This document shows, in pieces, positions 1 to 9,026 of a DNA stretch of 64,000 bases (its first letter is position 1; each line of letters starts with the position of its first letter). The translations under genes and the position numbers were made by a program. The notes under the pieces are model-generated. The model worked only from the letters and a program-made list of their open reading frames with translations. It had not been told where the DNA came from and searched no databases. Source of the stretch: Winogradskyella luteola (lineage in GTDB: Bacteria; Bacteroidota; Bacteroidia; Flavobacteriales; Flavobacteriaceae); contig NZ_JAGSPD010000002.1 in NCBI RefSeq assembly GCF_019203985.1, forward strand, positions 1 to 64,000. The letters are read 5' to 3'.

Positions 1-3000
1 TGTGTCCTCAACGGTAATGGTTTGTATTGTTGTTGCAGTATTGCCACAATTGTCAGTTATTGTAAATGTTCTTGATACTGTGATTGGACAATCATTAACA
101 GACGTAATTACATCTACGTAAGTTATGCTTTCAATATTAAAGTCATCTGTTGCATTGTAATCAGGATTTAAATCAAAAACTGTTTTTACGTCATCAGATT
201 GTGTATTGCTGTATGCAAATACAGCATTAGAAGTTATAATATCTAAAACCGAGCAGCCTTCAATAGTTATAGTTGAGGGTACTGAAATTTCAGGACTTTC
301 AGTGTCATCTGTATCAATAGTTCCATCCACTCCAAAGGTACATCCGTTGGCATCAGTAATTAAGATCGTATAGTTTCCAGCGGCTAAGTTTTCAAAAAGT
401 CCACTAGCTTGAGACGTAGCTCCGTTATCAATAGAATAGGTGTAAGGCGGAATTCCACCTGAACCTTCTGCTGTTAAACTACCAGTACTTTCGCCTAAGC
501 ATTCAACATTTACTATACGTATCATTGATCCGGCTACTACTTCAGCAGGTTCTTGAACAGTAGATTGATTGGTTGCTGTACATCCATTTGCATCTGTTAT
601 TGTAACAGAATATGTACCTGCAACAACATCAATTAAATCTTCAGTTGTATCGCCAGTATTCCATAAATAAGTGTAAGGTGAAGTCCCTCCATTAACTGTT
701 AAATCGACAGAACCAGTACTGTCTCCTCTACATAAAATATTTGTCACTGCTATACCAGTGCTTAAGGCATTTGGTTCGTTTACAGTAATAGTTGTACTCT
801 GTGTGCATAATGTTGTTTGATCTGTAACTGTCACTGTATAGCTTCCTGCTGGCAGGTTAGAAACACTCGGAGTCGTATCCGATAAAGTATTCCAAGCATA
901 AGTGAATGGGCCAGTACCATTTGATACTACAGCTGTTACGCTACCATTACTTTCTCCATTACATATAACTGGAGTTGATGTACCTGAGATTGATAAATTG
1001 TTACATGTTCCAGGGTTAACCGTTACCGTAGCAGTATCTGTACATCCATTTGCATCTGTTACTGTTACCATGTATGTACCAGCCGATAGTCCGGATATGT
1101 TTTGAGTGGTTTCGCCATTCGGTGACCATAAGAACGTGTAAGGCTCTACGCCACCAGTAGCTGTAGCACTAGCAGTTCCGTCATTTGTATTTGGACCAAG
1201 TTCGTCTGTAGAAGTTGCTGTTATGTTTAAAGCATTGATTGGTTCTGTAATAGAAATTGTTTCTTCTACGGGTTGACATACCGTACCATCAATAGTTACA
1301 CTAACATCATAAACACCAGCAGTAACTCCAGATAAAGTACTAGATGTAACTCCAGTATCCACTTGACCATTACTCCATGTGAATGTAAATGTAGCACCAG
1401 GATTAGCATTAGAATTTGCCGATACGATACCAGAACCTGTTGCATCACCGACGCAAAGTACGTTAGTAATAGTTTCGATTGTAATTTCTGCATCACAAGT
1501 ATTTACACAGACGATTACAATGCTTTGAGTAAGCTGACAGCCATTTGCATCTGTTACAGTTACAGAATGAGAACCAACAGGAAGGTCGGTAGCTGTAGCT
1601 GCAGTTTGATTATTAGCAGAAGCACTCCATAAGTATGTGTAAGGAGCTGTTCCACCAGAAACATTTGCTGTTGCTTCACCATTTGTACAACCTTGGGCTG
1701 TGTTAGCATCAACTTTACTAATATTTAAGCTCAATGGACTAGCTGGCTCTGAAATTGTTGCATTTGCAGATACTGAACATCCATTGTCATCCGTAACCGT
1801 GACTGTATATGAACCAGCCAACACGTCAGTTAAATTCTGACTTGTAGCGGAATTACTCCAGGAGTAGCTGTAAGGTTCCGTACCGCCTGTAACGGTAATG
1901 GCAATATCTCCAGTAGCTTCACCAGAACAATCTACATTGTTCACATTTGCTATAGATACTCCAAGTGTATTAGGTTCTGTAACTGTTGCTTGTAACGTAG
2001 TTATACAATTATTATCATCAGTTACCAAAATATCATAAATACCTGCTGCTAAATTTTCGAACAGTCCAGCACCTTGATTTGTAGAGCCATTATCTAAAGA
2101 ATATTGATATGGACTGGTACCATTAGAAGCTTCTACTGTAATACTTCCTGAAGAGTTTCCGTTACAATCTACGTTAGTAATATTGGTAACATTTGCAGAT
2201 AAAGCTTCAGTAGGTTGATTTATAGTTGTTTGATTTGTTGTTGTACAGCCATTGGCATCTGTAATAGTGACATCGTAGTCTCCAGCAGCTAAATCTGATA
2301 AATCTTGATCAGATGAGCCGTTGCTCCATAATACTGTATAAGGTGCCGTACCACCAGAAATGGTTAGGTCTATAGCACCAGTATTCTCTCCATTACATAG
2401 TACATCTGTTGTTGCGCTAATTGTGGATGTTAATTCTTCTGAAGGTTGATTTATTGTAAAATCACGGGATATGCTACAACCATTAGCATCAGTAACAGTA
2501 ACAGTGTATGTCCCTGAAGCACTATTTGTTAAATCTTCATCAGTAGTTGAGTTACTCCATGTATAAGTGTAAGGAGGTTCACCACCAGATACTGTGATAT
2601 CAATAGACCCAGATTCATCAGGATTACATAAAACATCAGTAACATTTCCTGTTAACTCTAAATTATCTATAACAAACGCTGTTGGGTTTGTGTTTTCACA
2701 TCTGGTGAATGAACTTCTAACTGATAATATATAAGAACCTTCAGATAAATTATTAAAATCTGGTGAACTTTGGTAAGTACCATTATTAATGGAATATTCA
2801 AATTCTGCACCTAAAGGACTGGTTACAGATATGGTAAAATCATCGCTGTTTGAGTCACAACCAATGCTAGCTTCGGGTATAGATGGTAAATCCACAAAAC
2901 TTATGGTTGCAGTCGCTCTATCACACACAGAAGTGTTTGGTGCTGGTAAACAAACTTCATACTGAAATATTACATCACCAGTATAATCATCGGCTGGTAC

Positions 3001-3972
3001 GTAGCTATATGTTCCATCAGAGTTTAATGTAAAAGATTGCCCTGCTGGTGAAGGACCAGATACTAAACTATAAGTTGAACTGTCAGGGACATTATTGTTA
3101 ATGCTTAAATCTCCACTGTATTTTGTATCAACACAATTTAAGTTTTGTTGGTCTACAGCATATTTTTGAAGTATAAAAAATTTACCGTCACCATGATCTC
3201 TGGTAGCGGCAATAAATTCAATTCTGGTTATTTGTGAACCAGTTGGTGCAATATCATCCAAATAAAATAAACCAATAGCAATCGTTTGTCCATTTTCATT
3301 ACAACGTCCGGATTGCCAATAATCAGAACCAGCTACAGGAGGCGCAAAAACACAATTTCTGTAGTTACCAACGTTTCTAACAAAAGTTTCTCCCAACTTT
3401 TGTTCTGCACCACCACCAGCAGGTATTCCCCATACTTCAATATAGAAACAGTTGTTACCACCTCTTTCGGTAACCGCTAATACAGCACCTTCATTTGAAG
3501 GAATTGCAGGGCTATAAAAAATGGTTTGCTTTTGAGCATCAGTTGTTGATGCTGCACCAAAGTTTGAACAAATATTTCTACCATTAGGGTTAGCAGTGAA
3601 ATAATGATTTAAGTTTTTATCCTGAAAAGCCGCAGTGGCATTAGTAATCCAATTAGCTTGTCCGCTATTACCACCAACATTGCCTCCATTCTGACGAATT
3701 CTGTTTGGGGTATGGCCGTCTGGTCCCAAACGCGTCATCTCATAACTTGTAGGTACAACAAAAGTATTGTAAAGTGTCCCGCCTATAGTTACAGATTGAA
3801 TAGTTGCCGGCTGATTATTATTGGCTTGCGTATCTGACCACTGAAAAGTCACACCAGTTTGTATTGAAGGTGATTGCTGAGCCATTAGCATATTAGAAAG
3901 CATAACAAATAAAGCCATAACTATAGCTTTTGTTATTCTTACGACTGAAATACAATTGTATTTGTTTTTCAT
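1..3972 (-). CDS. SprB-repeat cell-surface protein, 3' end outside the window
   Basis: The reading frame stays open from the ATG at 3972 to the left edge (1324 codons, no stop), so the C-terminus is missing. A signal peptide spans about residues 1-31 (hydrophobic core, cut near MAQQ). Residues 40-300 form an unrecognised, probably carbohydrate-binding or adhesive head. A bacterial Ig/cadherin-like segment follows (about 320-380). Ten SprB-type repeats of about 65 residues then run from nt 2660 down to 340, most ending in a version of TVTVTDANGC. A HYR-like segment (TITDNCGN) starts at the edge. Proteins with SprB repeats are exported by the type IX system and act in gliding or adhesion; the missing end would be expected to carry the sorting domain. 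Role in gliding is inferred. Confidence 0.9.
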   Translation of the reverse strand, partial: MKNKYNCISVVRITKAIVMALFVMLSNMLMAQQSPSIQTGVTFQWSDTQANNNQPATIQSVTIGGTLYNTFVVPTSYEMTRLGPDGHTPNRIRQNGGNVGGNSGQANWITNATAAFQDKNLNHYFTANPNGRNICSNFGAASTTDAQKQTIFYSPAIPSNEGAVLAVTERGGNNCFYIEVWGIPAGGGAEQKLGETFVRNVGNYRNCVFAPPVAGSDYWQSGRCNENGQTIAIGLFYLDDIAPTGSQITRIEFIAATRDHGDGKFFILQKYAVDQQNLNCVDTKYSGDLSINNNVPDSSTYSLVSGPSPAGQSFTLNSDGTYSYVPADDYTGDVIFQYEVCLPAPNTSVCDRATATISFVDLPSIPEASIGCDSNSDDFTISVTSPLGAEFEYSINNGTYQSSPDFNNLSEGSYILSVRSSFTRCENTNPTAFVIDNLELTGNVTDVLCNPDESGSIDITVSGGEPPYTYTWSNSTTDEDLTNSASGTYTVTVTDANGCSISRDFTINQPSEELTSTISATTDVLCNGENTGAIDLTISGGTAPYTVLWSNGSSDQDLSDLAAGDYDVTITDANGCTTTNQTTINQPTEALSANVTNITNVDCNGNSSGSITVEASNGTSPYQYSLDNGSTNQGAGLFENLAAGIYDILVTDDNNCITTLQATVTEPNTLGVSIANVNNVDCSGEATGDIAITVTGGTEPYSYSWSNSATSQNLTDVLAGSYTVTVTDDNGCSVSANATISEPASPLSLNISKVDANTAQGCTNGEATANVSGGTAPYTYLWSASANNQTAATATDLPVGSHSVTVTDANGCQLTQSIVIVCVNTCDAEITIETITNVLCVGDATGSGIVSANSNANPGATFTFTWSNGQVDTGVTSSTLSGVTAGVYDVSVTIDGTVCQPVEETISITEPINALNITATSTDELGPNTNDGTASATATGGVEPYTFLWSPNGETTQNISGLSAGTYMVTVTDANGCTDTATVTVNPGTCNNLSISGTSTPVICNGESNGSVTAVVSNGTGPFTYAWNTLSDTTPSVSNLPAGSYTVTVTDQTTLCTQSTTITVNEPNALSTGIAVTNILCRGDSTGSVDLTVNGGTSPYTYLWNTGDTTEDLIDVVAGTYSVTITDANGCTATNQSTVQEPAEVVAGSMIRIVNVECLGESTGSLTAEGSGGIPPYTYSIDNGATSQASGLFENLAAGNYTILITDANGCTFGVDGTIDTDDTESPEISVPSTITIEGCSVLDIITSNAVFAYSNTQSDDVKTVFDLNPDYNATDDFNIESITYVDVITSVNDCPITVSRTFTITDNCGNTATTIQTITVEDT
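340..2660 (-). repeat. Ten tandem SprB-type protein repeats (diverged at DNA level)
   Basis: Translation of the minus strand gives ten consecutive units of about 190-210 bp. Each has the pattern: L-x-hydrophobic, a Cys, G-x-x-x-G, a GG-x-x-PY-x-Y core, LxxGxY and a closing T-D-x-x-x-C. Copies are clearly homologous but not identical. Units 3 and 10 share the variant FENLAAG in place of a shorter loop, which suggests block duplication. Confidence 0.85.
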
Positions 3973-4024
3973 ATTGTACATGATAACTTATAATATCTTC
4001 AATGCTGTTAAATCGTAAATGTTA

Positions 4025-4049
4025 CAATACCTTTAATTATATGGTATTG
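4025..4049. repeat. 7-11-7 inverted repeat upstream of the SprB-repeat gene
   Basis: CAATACC (4025-4031) and GGTATTG (4043-4049) are perfect inverted copies separated by 11 bases, 53-77 bases upstream of the start codon at 3972. The geometry (centres 18 bp apart) fits a dimeric regulator site. The rest of the gap 3973-4303 is AT-rich, and I saw no gene or terminator in it; the nearest -7-like box for the plus-strand operon is TATTTTTG at 4148-4155. Confidence 0.4.
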
Positions 4050-4303
4050 AGAATCATTTAGCACATAACAACATTTTATATTCGTTAATTGCAAAAAAAA
4101 TAGAGGGAAATATTATTAAAGTAAATGAAAAAATGGATGTCTTAATATATTTTTGATTTGGGGTCATTTACATTAATTTTACAAAAACAAAAGAACTTAT
4201 AACTAAAATTTTATACAAACATTAGAGTTAAAGTGGCAAAATAATCGTTAAAACGGAGATATGCAACATTTTATCGAAAAAAAATGTATTTAATCGAAAA
4301 AAT

Positions 4304-4792
4304 ATGAAAACAATTACACTCGTAAGACACGGAAAATCTTCATGGGAATATGATGTTTCAGACAGAGAAAGACCTTTAAAATCTAGAGGAAGAAATGATG
4401 CTAAATTAGTTGCAAATCAATTCATTAAGAGCAATACTGTGCCAAAGAGAATCTTTTCTAGTCCAGCTAGAAGAGCTTTTGAAACCTGTAAAATTTTTAT
4501 GGAAGTATTTGATTTATCAGAAAACGCTGTTGCAATTGAGGAGAGTTTATATGATTTTGGTGGTAATGATGTTATTAATTTCCTGAAAAATTTACCCGAT
4601 AAAATTAACGATGCAATGATTTTTGGACATAACCATGCATTTACTTCAATCACTAATATATTTGGTGATAAATTTATAGATAATCTTCCTACAAGTGGTT
4701 TAGTAAAGCTTAATTTTGACATTAAGAGTTGGCAAGATTTAAAACCAGGACAAACAGAACTTATAATTATTCCAAGAGAGCTAAAAAAATGA
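4304..4792 (+). CDS. sixA: SixA-like histidine phosphatase
   Basis: Histidine phosphatase (RHG) superfamily, 162 residues, the usual length for SixA. The phosphate-pocket motif LVRHGKS places Arg8 and catalytic His9 at the N-terminus. A second conserved His is at about 109 (FGHNHAF). SixA enzymes remove phosphate from phosphohistidine. Here the gene is first in an operon: its TGA overlaps the ATG of ppk1 (ATGA at 4789-4792), so the two are translationally coupled. PPK1 itself works through a phosphohistidine, which makes a regulatory link plausible but unproven. Cytoplasmic, no signal peptide. Confidence 0.88.
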   Translation: MKTITLVRHGKSSWEYDVSDRERPLKSRGRNDAKLVANQFIKSNTVPKRIFSSPARRAFETCKIFMEVFDLSENAVAIEESLYDFGGNDVINFLKNLPDKINDAMIFGHNHAFTSITNIFGDKFIDNLPTSGLVKLNFDIKSWQDLKPGQTELIIIPRELKK

Positions 4793-6837
4793 CCAAAGAA
4801 AAAAATGTATACATAAACAGGGAACTGAGCTGGTTACAATTTAATGCACGTGTATTGCAAGAAGCTGCAGATGAAAACGTTCCATTAATTGAGCGCTTAC
4901 GATTTTTAGGTATTTTCTCTAACAATTTAGATGAATTTTTTAAAGTTAGATATGCTACTATAAAGCGAATTTATGATGCTGGAAAAGGAGGTAAAAGTGA
5001 ATTGGGAGGTATAAAAGCTGGGGAATTGCTCGAAGAGATTACCAAGGTTGTTATTGACCAGCAGAGTGAAAGCGTAGATATTTTAAATGGTATTGAAAAC
5101 GAGCTGGAGAAAGAGAACATACATATCATTAACGAGACCGAAATAGATGAAGATCAGCATCATTTTATCAAAAATTATTTTTATCAGGAGGTCAGTCCGG
5201 CTTTGGTAGTCATTTTTCTAAGCGAAGATGTCGATCTACCCGAACTCAAGGATAGCTCTGGTTATTTAACTGTGAAGATGTCTAACTCTAATGGCTCAGA
5301 TCAATATGCGCTTATTGAAATATCCAAAGCCATGGATCGCTTTATCGTACTGCCCCAAAAAGGGGATGCTAGTTTTATCATTATGGTCGATGATCTTTTA
5401 CGATATTGTTTGGATGATATTTTTAACATTTTTAGTTATGACAGTATATCTGCTCACATGGTAAAGATTACAAGAGATGGTGAGCTCGATTTTGACAGTG
5501 ATTTAAGTAAGAGCTTTATAGATAAACTATCTGAAAGTGTAAAGGATAGAAAAAGTGGTGATCCGGTACGTTTTGTTTACGATAAGAGTATTGATGATGA
5601 TACTCTAAACTTTCTTTTAGAACGTATGGAAATTGATTCGAAAGATAGTATGATACCAGGAGGGCGCTATCATAACAGAAGAGATTATATGGATTTTCCA
5701 AGTTTGGGGCGTACTGACTTGTTATATAAAAAAATAAAACCATTAGCAGTAAAAGGTCTAAGTTTTGAAGAAAGTATATTCAAAACCATTGCTAAAAAAG
5801 ATTATTTGGTTTACACACCCTATCATGCATTTTCCTATATCGTAAAGTTCTTAAGAGAAGCTGCACTAGACCCAAGTGTAAAGACTATAAAAATTACGAT
5901 ATACCGACTGGCACAAATCTCGCACGTAGCCAGTTCATTAATAAATGCTGCTAAAAATGGTAAAAAGGTCACCGTGTCTATTGAGCTTAGAGCACGTTTT
6001 GATGAAGAAGCCAATATCAATTACGCAGAGCAAATGCAAGATGCCGGAGTAAATATGCTTTTTGGTGTGCCAGGTTTAAAAGTACATTGTAAAATGTGCG
6101 TTATCGAACGTGAGGAAAATGACAAATTAGTCCGCTATGGGTTTGTAAGCACTGGTAATTTTAATGAGTCTACTGCAAAAATTTATACAGATTTTACTTT
6201 ATTGACAGCAAATTCAAAAATCTTAAAAGATCTCAATAAGGTATTTAACTTTTTTGAAGTCAATTATAAGGTCAACAGATACAAGCATATCATTACTTCA
6301 CCTCATTATACCAAGACAAAACTTTTTTCATTGATCGATGATGAAATAGATAATGCCAAAAACGGAAGACCTGCTTATATTAAGTTAAAAATGAATAGTA
6401 TCAGCAGTTATAAAATGGTAGATAAACTCTACGAAGCCAGCAGAGCTGGTGTAAAAATACAAATGATAGTTAGAGGACTGTGCTGTTTGGTGCCAGGGGT
6501 TAAGGATATGAGCGAAAATATAGAAATTATAAGTATTATTGATAAGTTTTTAGAGCATACTAGGCTCTATATTTTCTGTAACAACGAAGATCCAAAAATT
6601 TATATTTCATCAGCAGATTGGATGACAAGAAACATTGATAATAGAGTAGAGGTAAGTTGCCCAATTTATGACAAGGATATAAAACAAGAGCTACAACGTT
6701 TGTATGATATTTGTTGGAACGATAACGTAAAAGCTCGGATAATTAATGAAACCCAAGATAATACCTATCGAAGGAATGATTTACCCAAAGTGAGAGCTCA
6801 ATTCGATACCTATAACTATTACGCAAATAAATTATAA
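4789..6837 (+). CDS. ppk1: Polyphosphate kinase 1
   Basis: Reversibly transfers the gamma phosphate of ATP to polyphosphate. The start chosen is the ATG at 4789 (682 residues) inside the ATGA overlap with sixA; the open frame runs further up only to a TTG. The N-terminal domain opens with RELSWLQFNARVLQEA, the PPK1 hallmark. The autophosphorylated His is His433 in GLKVHCKMC, matching E. coli His435. The second catalytic His is His590 in FLEHTRLYIF. Between them lie the ARFDEEANI and GTGNFNE motifs of the phospholipase-D-like fold. Expected length is about 690. The third gene, ppx, follows after 6 bases. Confidence 0.97.
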   Translation: MTKEKNVYINRELSWLQFNARVLQEAADENVPLIERLRFLGIFSNNLDEFFKVRYATIKRIYDAGKGGKSELGGIKAGELLEEITKVVIDQQSESVDILNGIENELEKENIHIINETEIDEDQHHFIKNYFYQEVSPALVVIFLSEDVDLPELKDSSGYLTVKMSNSNGSDQYALIEISKAMDRFIVLPQKGDASFIIMVDDLLRYCLDDIFNIFSYDSISAHMVKITRDGELDFDSDLSKSFIDKLSESVKDRKSGDPVRFVYDKSIDDDTLNFLLERMEIDSKDSMIPGGRYHNRRDYMDFPSLGRTDLLYKKIKPLAVKGLSFEESIFKTIAKKDYLVYTPYHAFSYIVKFLREAALDPSVKTIKITIYRLAQISHVASSLINAAKNGKKVTVSIELRARFDEEANINYAEQMQDAGVNMLFGVPGLKVHCKMCVIEREENDKLVRYGFVSTGNFNESTAKIYTDFTLLTANSKILKDLNKVFNFFEVNYKVNRYKHIITSPHYTKTKLFSLIDDEIDNAKNGRPAYIKLKMNSISSYKMVDKLYEASRAGVKIQMIVRGLCCLVPGVKDMSENIEIISIIDKFLEHTRLYIFCNNEDPKIYISSADWMTRNIDNRVEVSCPIYDKDIKQELQRLYDICWNDNVKARIINETQDNTYRRNDLPKVRAQFDTYNYYANKL

Positions 6838-6843
6838 AGATTC

Positions 6844-7749
6844 ATGCTGAAAATTCAGAAATATGCAGCCATAGATATTGGGTCTAATGCCGTTAGATTA
6901 TTAATATCCAATATTATAGAGCAAGATAACGAACCTGTAATTTTTAAGAAAAACTCTTTGGTTAGGGTTCCGATTAGATTAGGGGCAGATGTTTTTATTA
7001 ATGGGGATATATCTGAATATAATCAATTGCGAATGATAGATACTATGCAGGCATTTAGTTTGCTAATGAAATCCCATGGTGTAGTGCGTTACAAAGCTTG
7101 TGCCACTTCTGCAATGCGAGAAGCAAAGAATAGTCTGCCACTTGCCAAGAAAATACTGGACACTTGTGGAATAAATATCGACATTATTGATGGTGAGGAA
7201 GAAGCAGCAATAATTGCAGAAACAGATCTTCACCGGTTTATCGATCCCAATAAAACATATCTCTATGTAGATGTGGGTGGCGGCAGTACAGAATTTTCGA
7301 TTATTAACAATGGAAATAAAATTAAATCTAAATCCTTTAGAATAGGTACGGTAAGACTGCTTAATGATATTGTTAAAAATGAAACTTGGGTTGAACTCGA
7401 GCAGTGGATAAAAGAAAACACCAAGCAATATTATAAGATTGAGTTGATAGGTTCTGGTGGAAACATTAATAAGATCTTTAAAATATCTGGTAAGGATATA
7501 GGTAAGCCATTGACTTATTTTTACTTAACTAGCTATTATAAAATGCTGCAAAACTACTCGTACGAAGAGCGTATTACCAAATTAAACCTTAATCAAGATA
7601 GAGCAGATGTTATTATTCCTGCTACTCGAATATATTTATCGGCAATGAAATGGAGTGGTGCAAAAGATATATATGTTCCAAAAATTGGTTTGTCCGATGG
7701 CATTATAAAAAGTATCTACCATGAAACCGTTTCTAGCGTAATGGTATAA
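6844..7749 (+). CDS. ppx: Ppx/GppA family exopolyphosphatase
   Basis: Hydrolyses terminal phosphates of polyphosphate, or the pentaphosphate of pppGpp; the family cannot be split by sequence here. It has an ASKHA fold: phosphate loop 1 is AAIDIGSNAVRLLI at residues 8-21 and loop 2 is VDVGGGSTEFS near 140. At 301 residues it is the short form with domains I-II only, without the C-terminal HD domain of the roughly 500-residue E. coli enzymes; short forms are common in other phyla. It lies 6 bases after ppk1, so synthesis and degradation are co-transcribed. Confidence 0.92.
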   Translation: MLKIQKYAAIDIGSNAVRLLISNIIEQDNEPVIFKKNSLVRVPIRLGADVFINGDISEYNQLRMIDTMQAFSLLMKSHGVVRYKACATSAMREAKNSLPLAKKILDTCGINIDIIDGEEEAAIIAETDLHRFIDPNKTYLYVDVGGGSTEFSIINNGNKIKSKSFRIGTVRLLNDIVKNETWVELEQWIKENTKQYYKIELIGSGGNINKIFKISGKDIGKPLTYFYLTSYYKMLQNYSYEERITKLNLNQDRADVIIPATRIYLSAMKWSGAKDIYVPKIGLSDGIIKSIYHETVSSVMV

Positions 7750-7857
7750 CTATAACATATTAAAACTTTCGTTAATCGGGTTTTTTCGTACAAAAAACGG
7801 TAAATTAATGTTTAGTTTACAATTAAAAATTATATTCGCTATCTCAAATTTATGATT

Positions 7858-8388
7858 ATGAAAAAGTTTTTACTTGCTTCTGTATTTATTGCTATGGCCT
7901 TGGTTGGCTCGGCACAAGATATAAAATATGGTGTTAGAGGTGCACTGAATATTTCAAACCTAGATTTTGATCCAGATGCTACTTTTGAAAACAAGCATCG
8001 CAATGGTTTCGCTTTTGCAGGTTTTGTCGAATTTGGTTTTTCTGAAGAGCTATCGCTTCAAACCGAGCTACAATGGTCTGCTGAAGGTGGAAAAGATGAA
8101 AGTATTAGAGCAGATTATATTCATTTACCCATTATGCTTGAGTTATCTATATCTGACCGCTTATCCTTTGGTGCAGGACCACAAGTTTCATTAAAAACAT
8201 GGCAAAATGAAGATGCATTTTCAACCTTTGCTTTTTCTGGTGTGGTTGGTGCAGAATATATGATTACCAGTGAGTTGTTTGTTGATGCCAGATTCTCTTA
8301 TGGATTGACTAATATCTTAGATGAAGATTTAACCGATGTTGAAGCCAAAAACCATGTCTTGCAATTTGGTTTTGGTATTAAGATCTAA
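7858..8388 (+). CDS. Outer-membrane beta-barrel protein, porin family
   Basis: A small eight-strand-type barrel protein (about 176 residues) with a signal peptide (MKKFLLASVFIAMALVGSAQ). The alternating hydrophobic/polar strands end in GFGIKI, close to the usual C-terminal barrel signature. It resembles the outer membrane protein beta-barrel domain common in flavobacteria (OMP_b-brl_2/OmpW-like). The ATG at 7858 gives a clean signal peptide; the ATG at 7852 would add only two residues. It stands alone, about 100 bases after ppx, and ends in a strong bidirectional terminator. Substrate unknown. Confidence 0.8.
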   Translation: MKKFLLASVFIAMALVGSAQDIKYGVRGALNISNLDFDPDATFENKHRNGFAFAGFVEFGFSEELSLQTELQWSAEGGKDESIRADYIHLPIMLELSISDRLSFGAGPQVSLKTWQNEDAFSTFAFSGVVGAEYMITSELFVDARFSYGLTNILDEDLTDVEAKNHVLQFGFGIKI

Positions 8389-8410
8389 AAGAAAACTCTA
8401 TAATATATTA

Positions 8411-8444
8411 AAAGCTTCAACTCATGTTGGGGCTTTATTTTTTT
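8411..8444. terminator. Bidirectional intrinsic terminator between the barrel gene and miaE
   Basis: 8411-8421 pairs with 8426-8436 over 11 bp (two G-U pairs in the plus-strand RNA) around a TCAT loop, followed by a T-rich tail to 8444. The convergent miaE stop codon is at 8443-8445, and the A-rich left flank gives it a U tract as well. Confidence 0.85.
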
Positions 8445-9024
8445 AACCATGTACGGTTTCCTTATTCCCTAGTCCTTTAATTATTTCAGCTTCATAATCA
8501 AGGAGTTGCTGCCATTTTTTATCAACTTCTTTTCGTTCCCCATATTGGCGTGCAAAGTTTAAAAACATGGTGTAGTGGCTTGCTTCGCTAATCATTAGTT
8601 TTCTATAGAATTTGGCAAGTTTTTTATCTTCAAGCTCTTCAGAAAGCAGTCTAAAACGTTCACAACTTCTGGCTTCAATCAATGCTGCGTATAAAAGGCG
8701 ATGCACTAATTGTGTGGTTCTGCTGCCTCCTTTTGGAAAAAACTTCAATAATGCAATTACATAATCATCTTTGCGATCTCTGCCGAGTATCCAACCACGT
8801 TCAAGAATAAGATCGTGTACCATTTTAAAATGGCTCATTTCCTCGTTGACAAGCTCTATCATTTCCTCAACAAGTTCTGTGTACTCAGGGAAACTAACAA
8901 TTAGAGAAATTGCTGTACTGGCTGCTTTTTGCTCACAATACGCATGATCTGTGAGGATTTCTTCAATATTTTTTTCTACGATGTTTACCCATCTTGGGTC
9001 AGTAGGTAATTTTAATCCCAGCAT
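8443..9024 (-). CDS. miaE: tRNA-(ms2io6A)-hydroxylase
   Basis: Non-haem diiron monooxygenase that hydroxylates the isopentenyl chain of ms2i6A37 in tRNA. 193 residues, all-helical. The diiron ligands are readable: Glu31 (CEQKAA), Glu62 and His65 (EEMSHF), Glu117 (IEARS), Glu147 and His150 (SEASHY), in the order expected of MiaE. The start ATG sits 2 bases after the preceding lipoprotein gene's stop, so the two are probably co-transcribed. Hydroxylation needs O2, fitting an aerobic organism. Confidence 0.93.
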   Translation of the reverse strand: MLGLKLPTDPRWVNIVEKNIEEILTDHAYCEQKAASTAISLIVSFPEYTELVEEMIELVNEEMSHFKMVHDLILERGWILGRDRKDDYVIALLKFFPKGGSRTTQLVHRLLYAALIEARSCERFRLLSEELEDKKLAKFYRKLMISEASHYTMFLNFARQYGERKEVDKKWQQLLDYEAEIIKGLGNKETVHG

Positions 9025-9026
9025 AT

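Noticed and set aside
902-1632. Plus- and minus-strand open frames of 60-90 codons in the SprB repeat region
   Set aside because: They lie inside the long minus-strand gene, reflect its Thr/Val/Asp-rich codons in other frames and have no start context or homology.
340-2660. CRISPR-like or minisatellite repeat array
   Set aside because: Repeats are conserved as protein (SprB units), diverged at DNA level and of coding length; no short identical repeats with unique spacers.
4729-4788. Longer N-terminus for ppk1
   Set aside because: It begins at a TTG inside sixA and adds 20 residues outside the family; the ATG in the ATGA overlap matches the conserved start.
7750-7857. Hairpin GTTTTTT...AAAAAAC after ppx as a terminator
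   Set aside because: The stem is almost only A-T pairs with no GC core and no following T tract.
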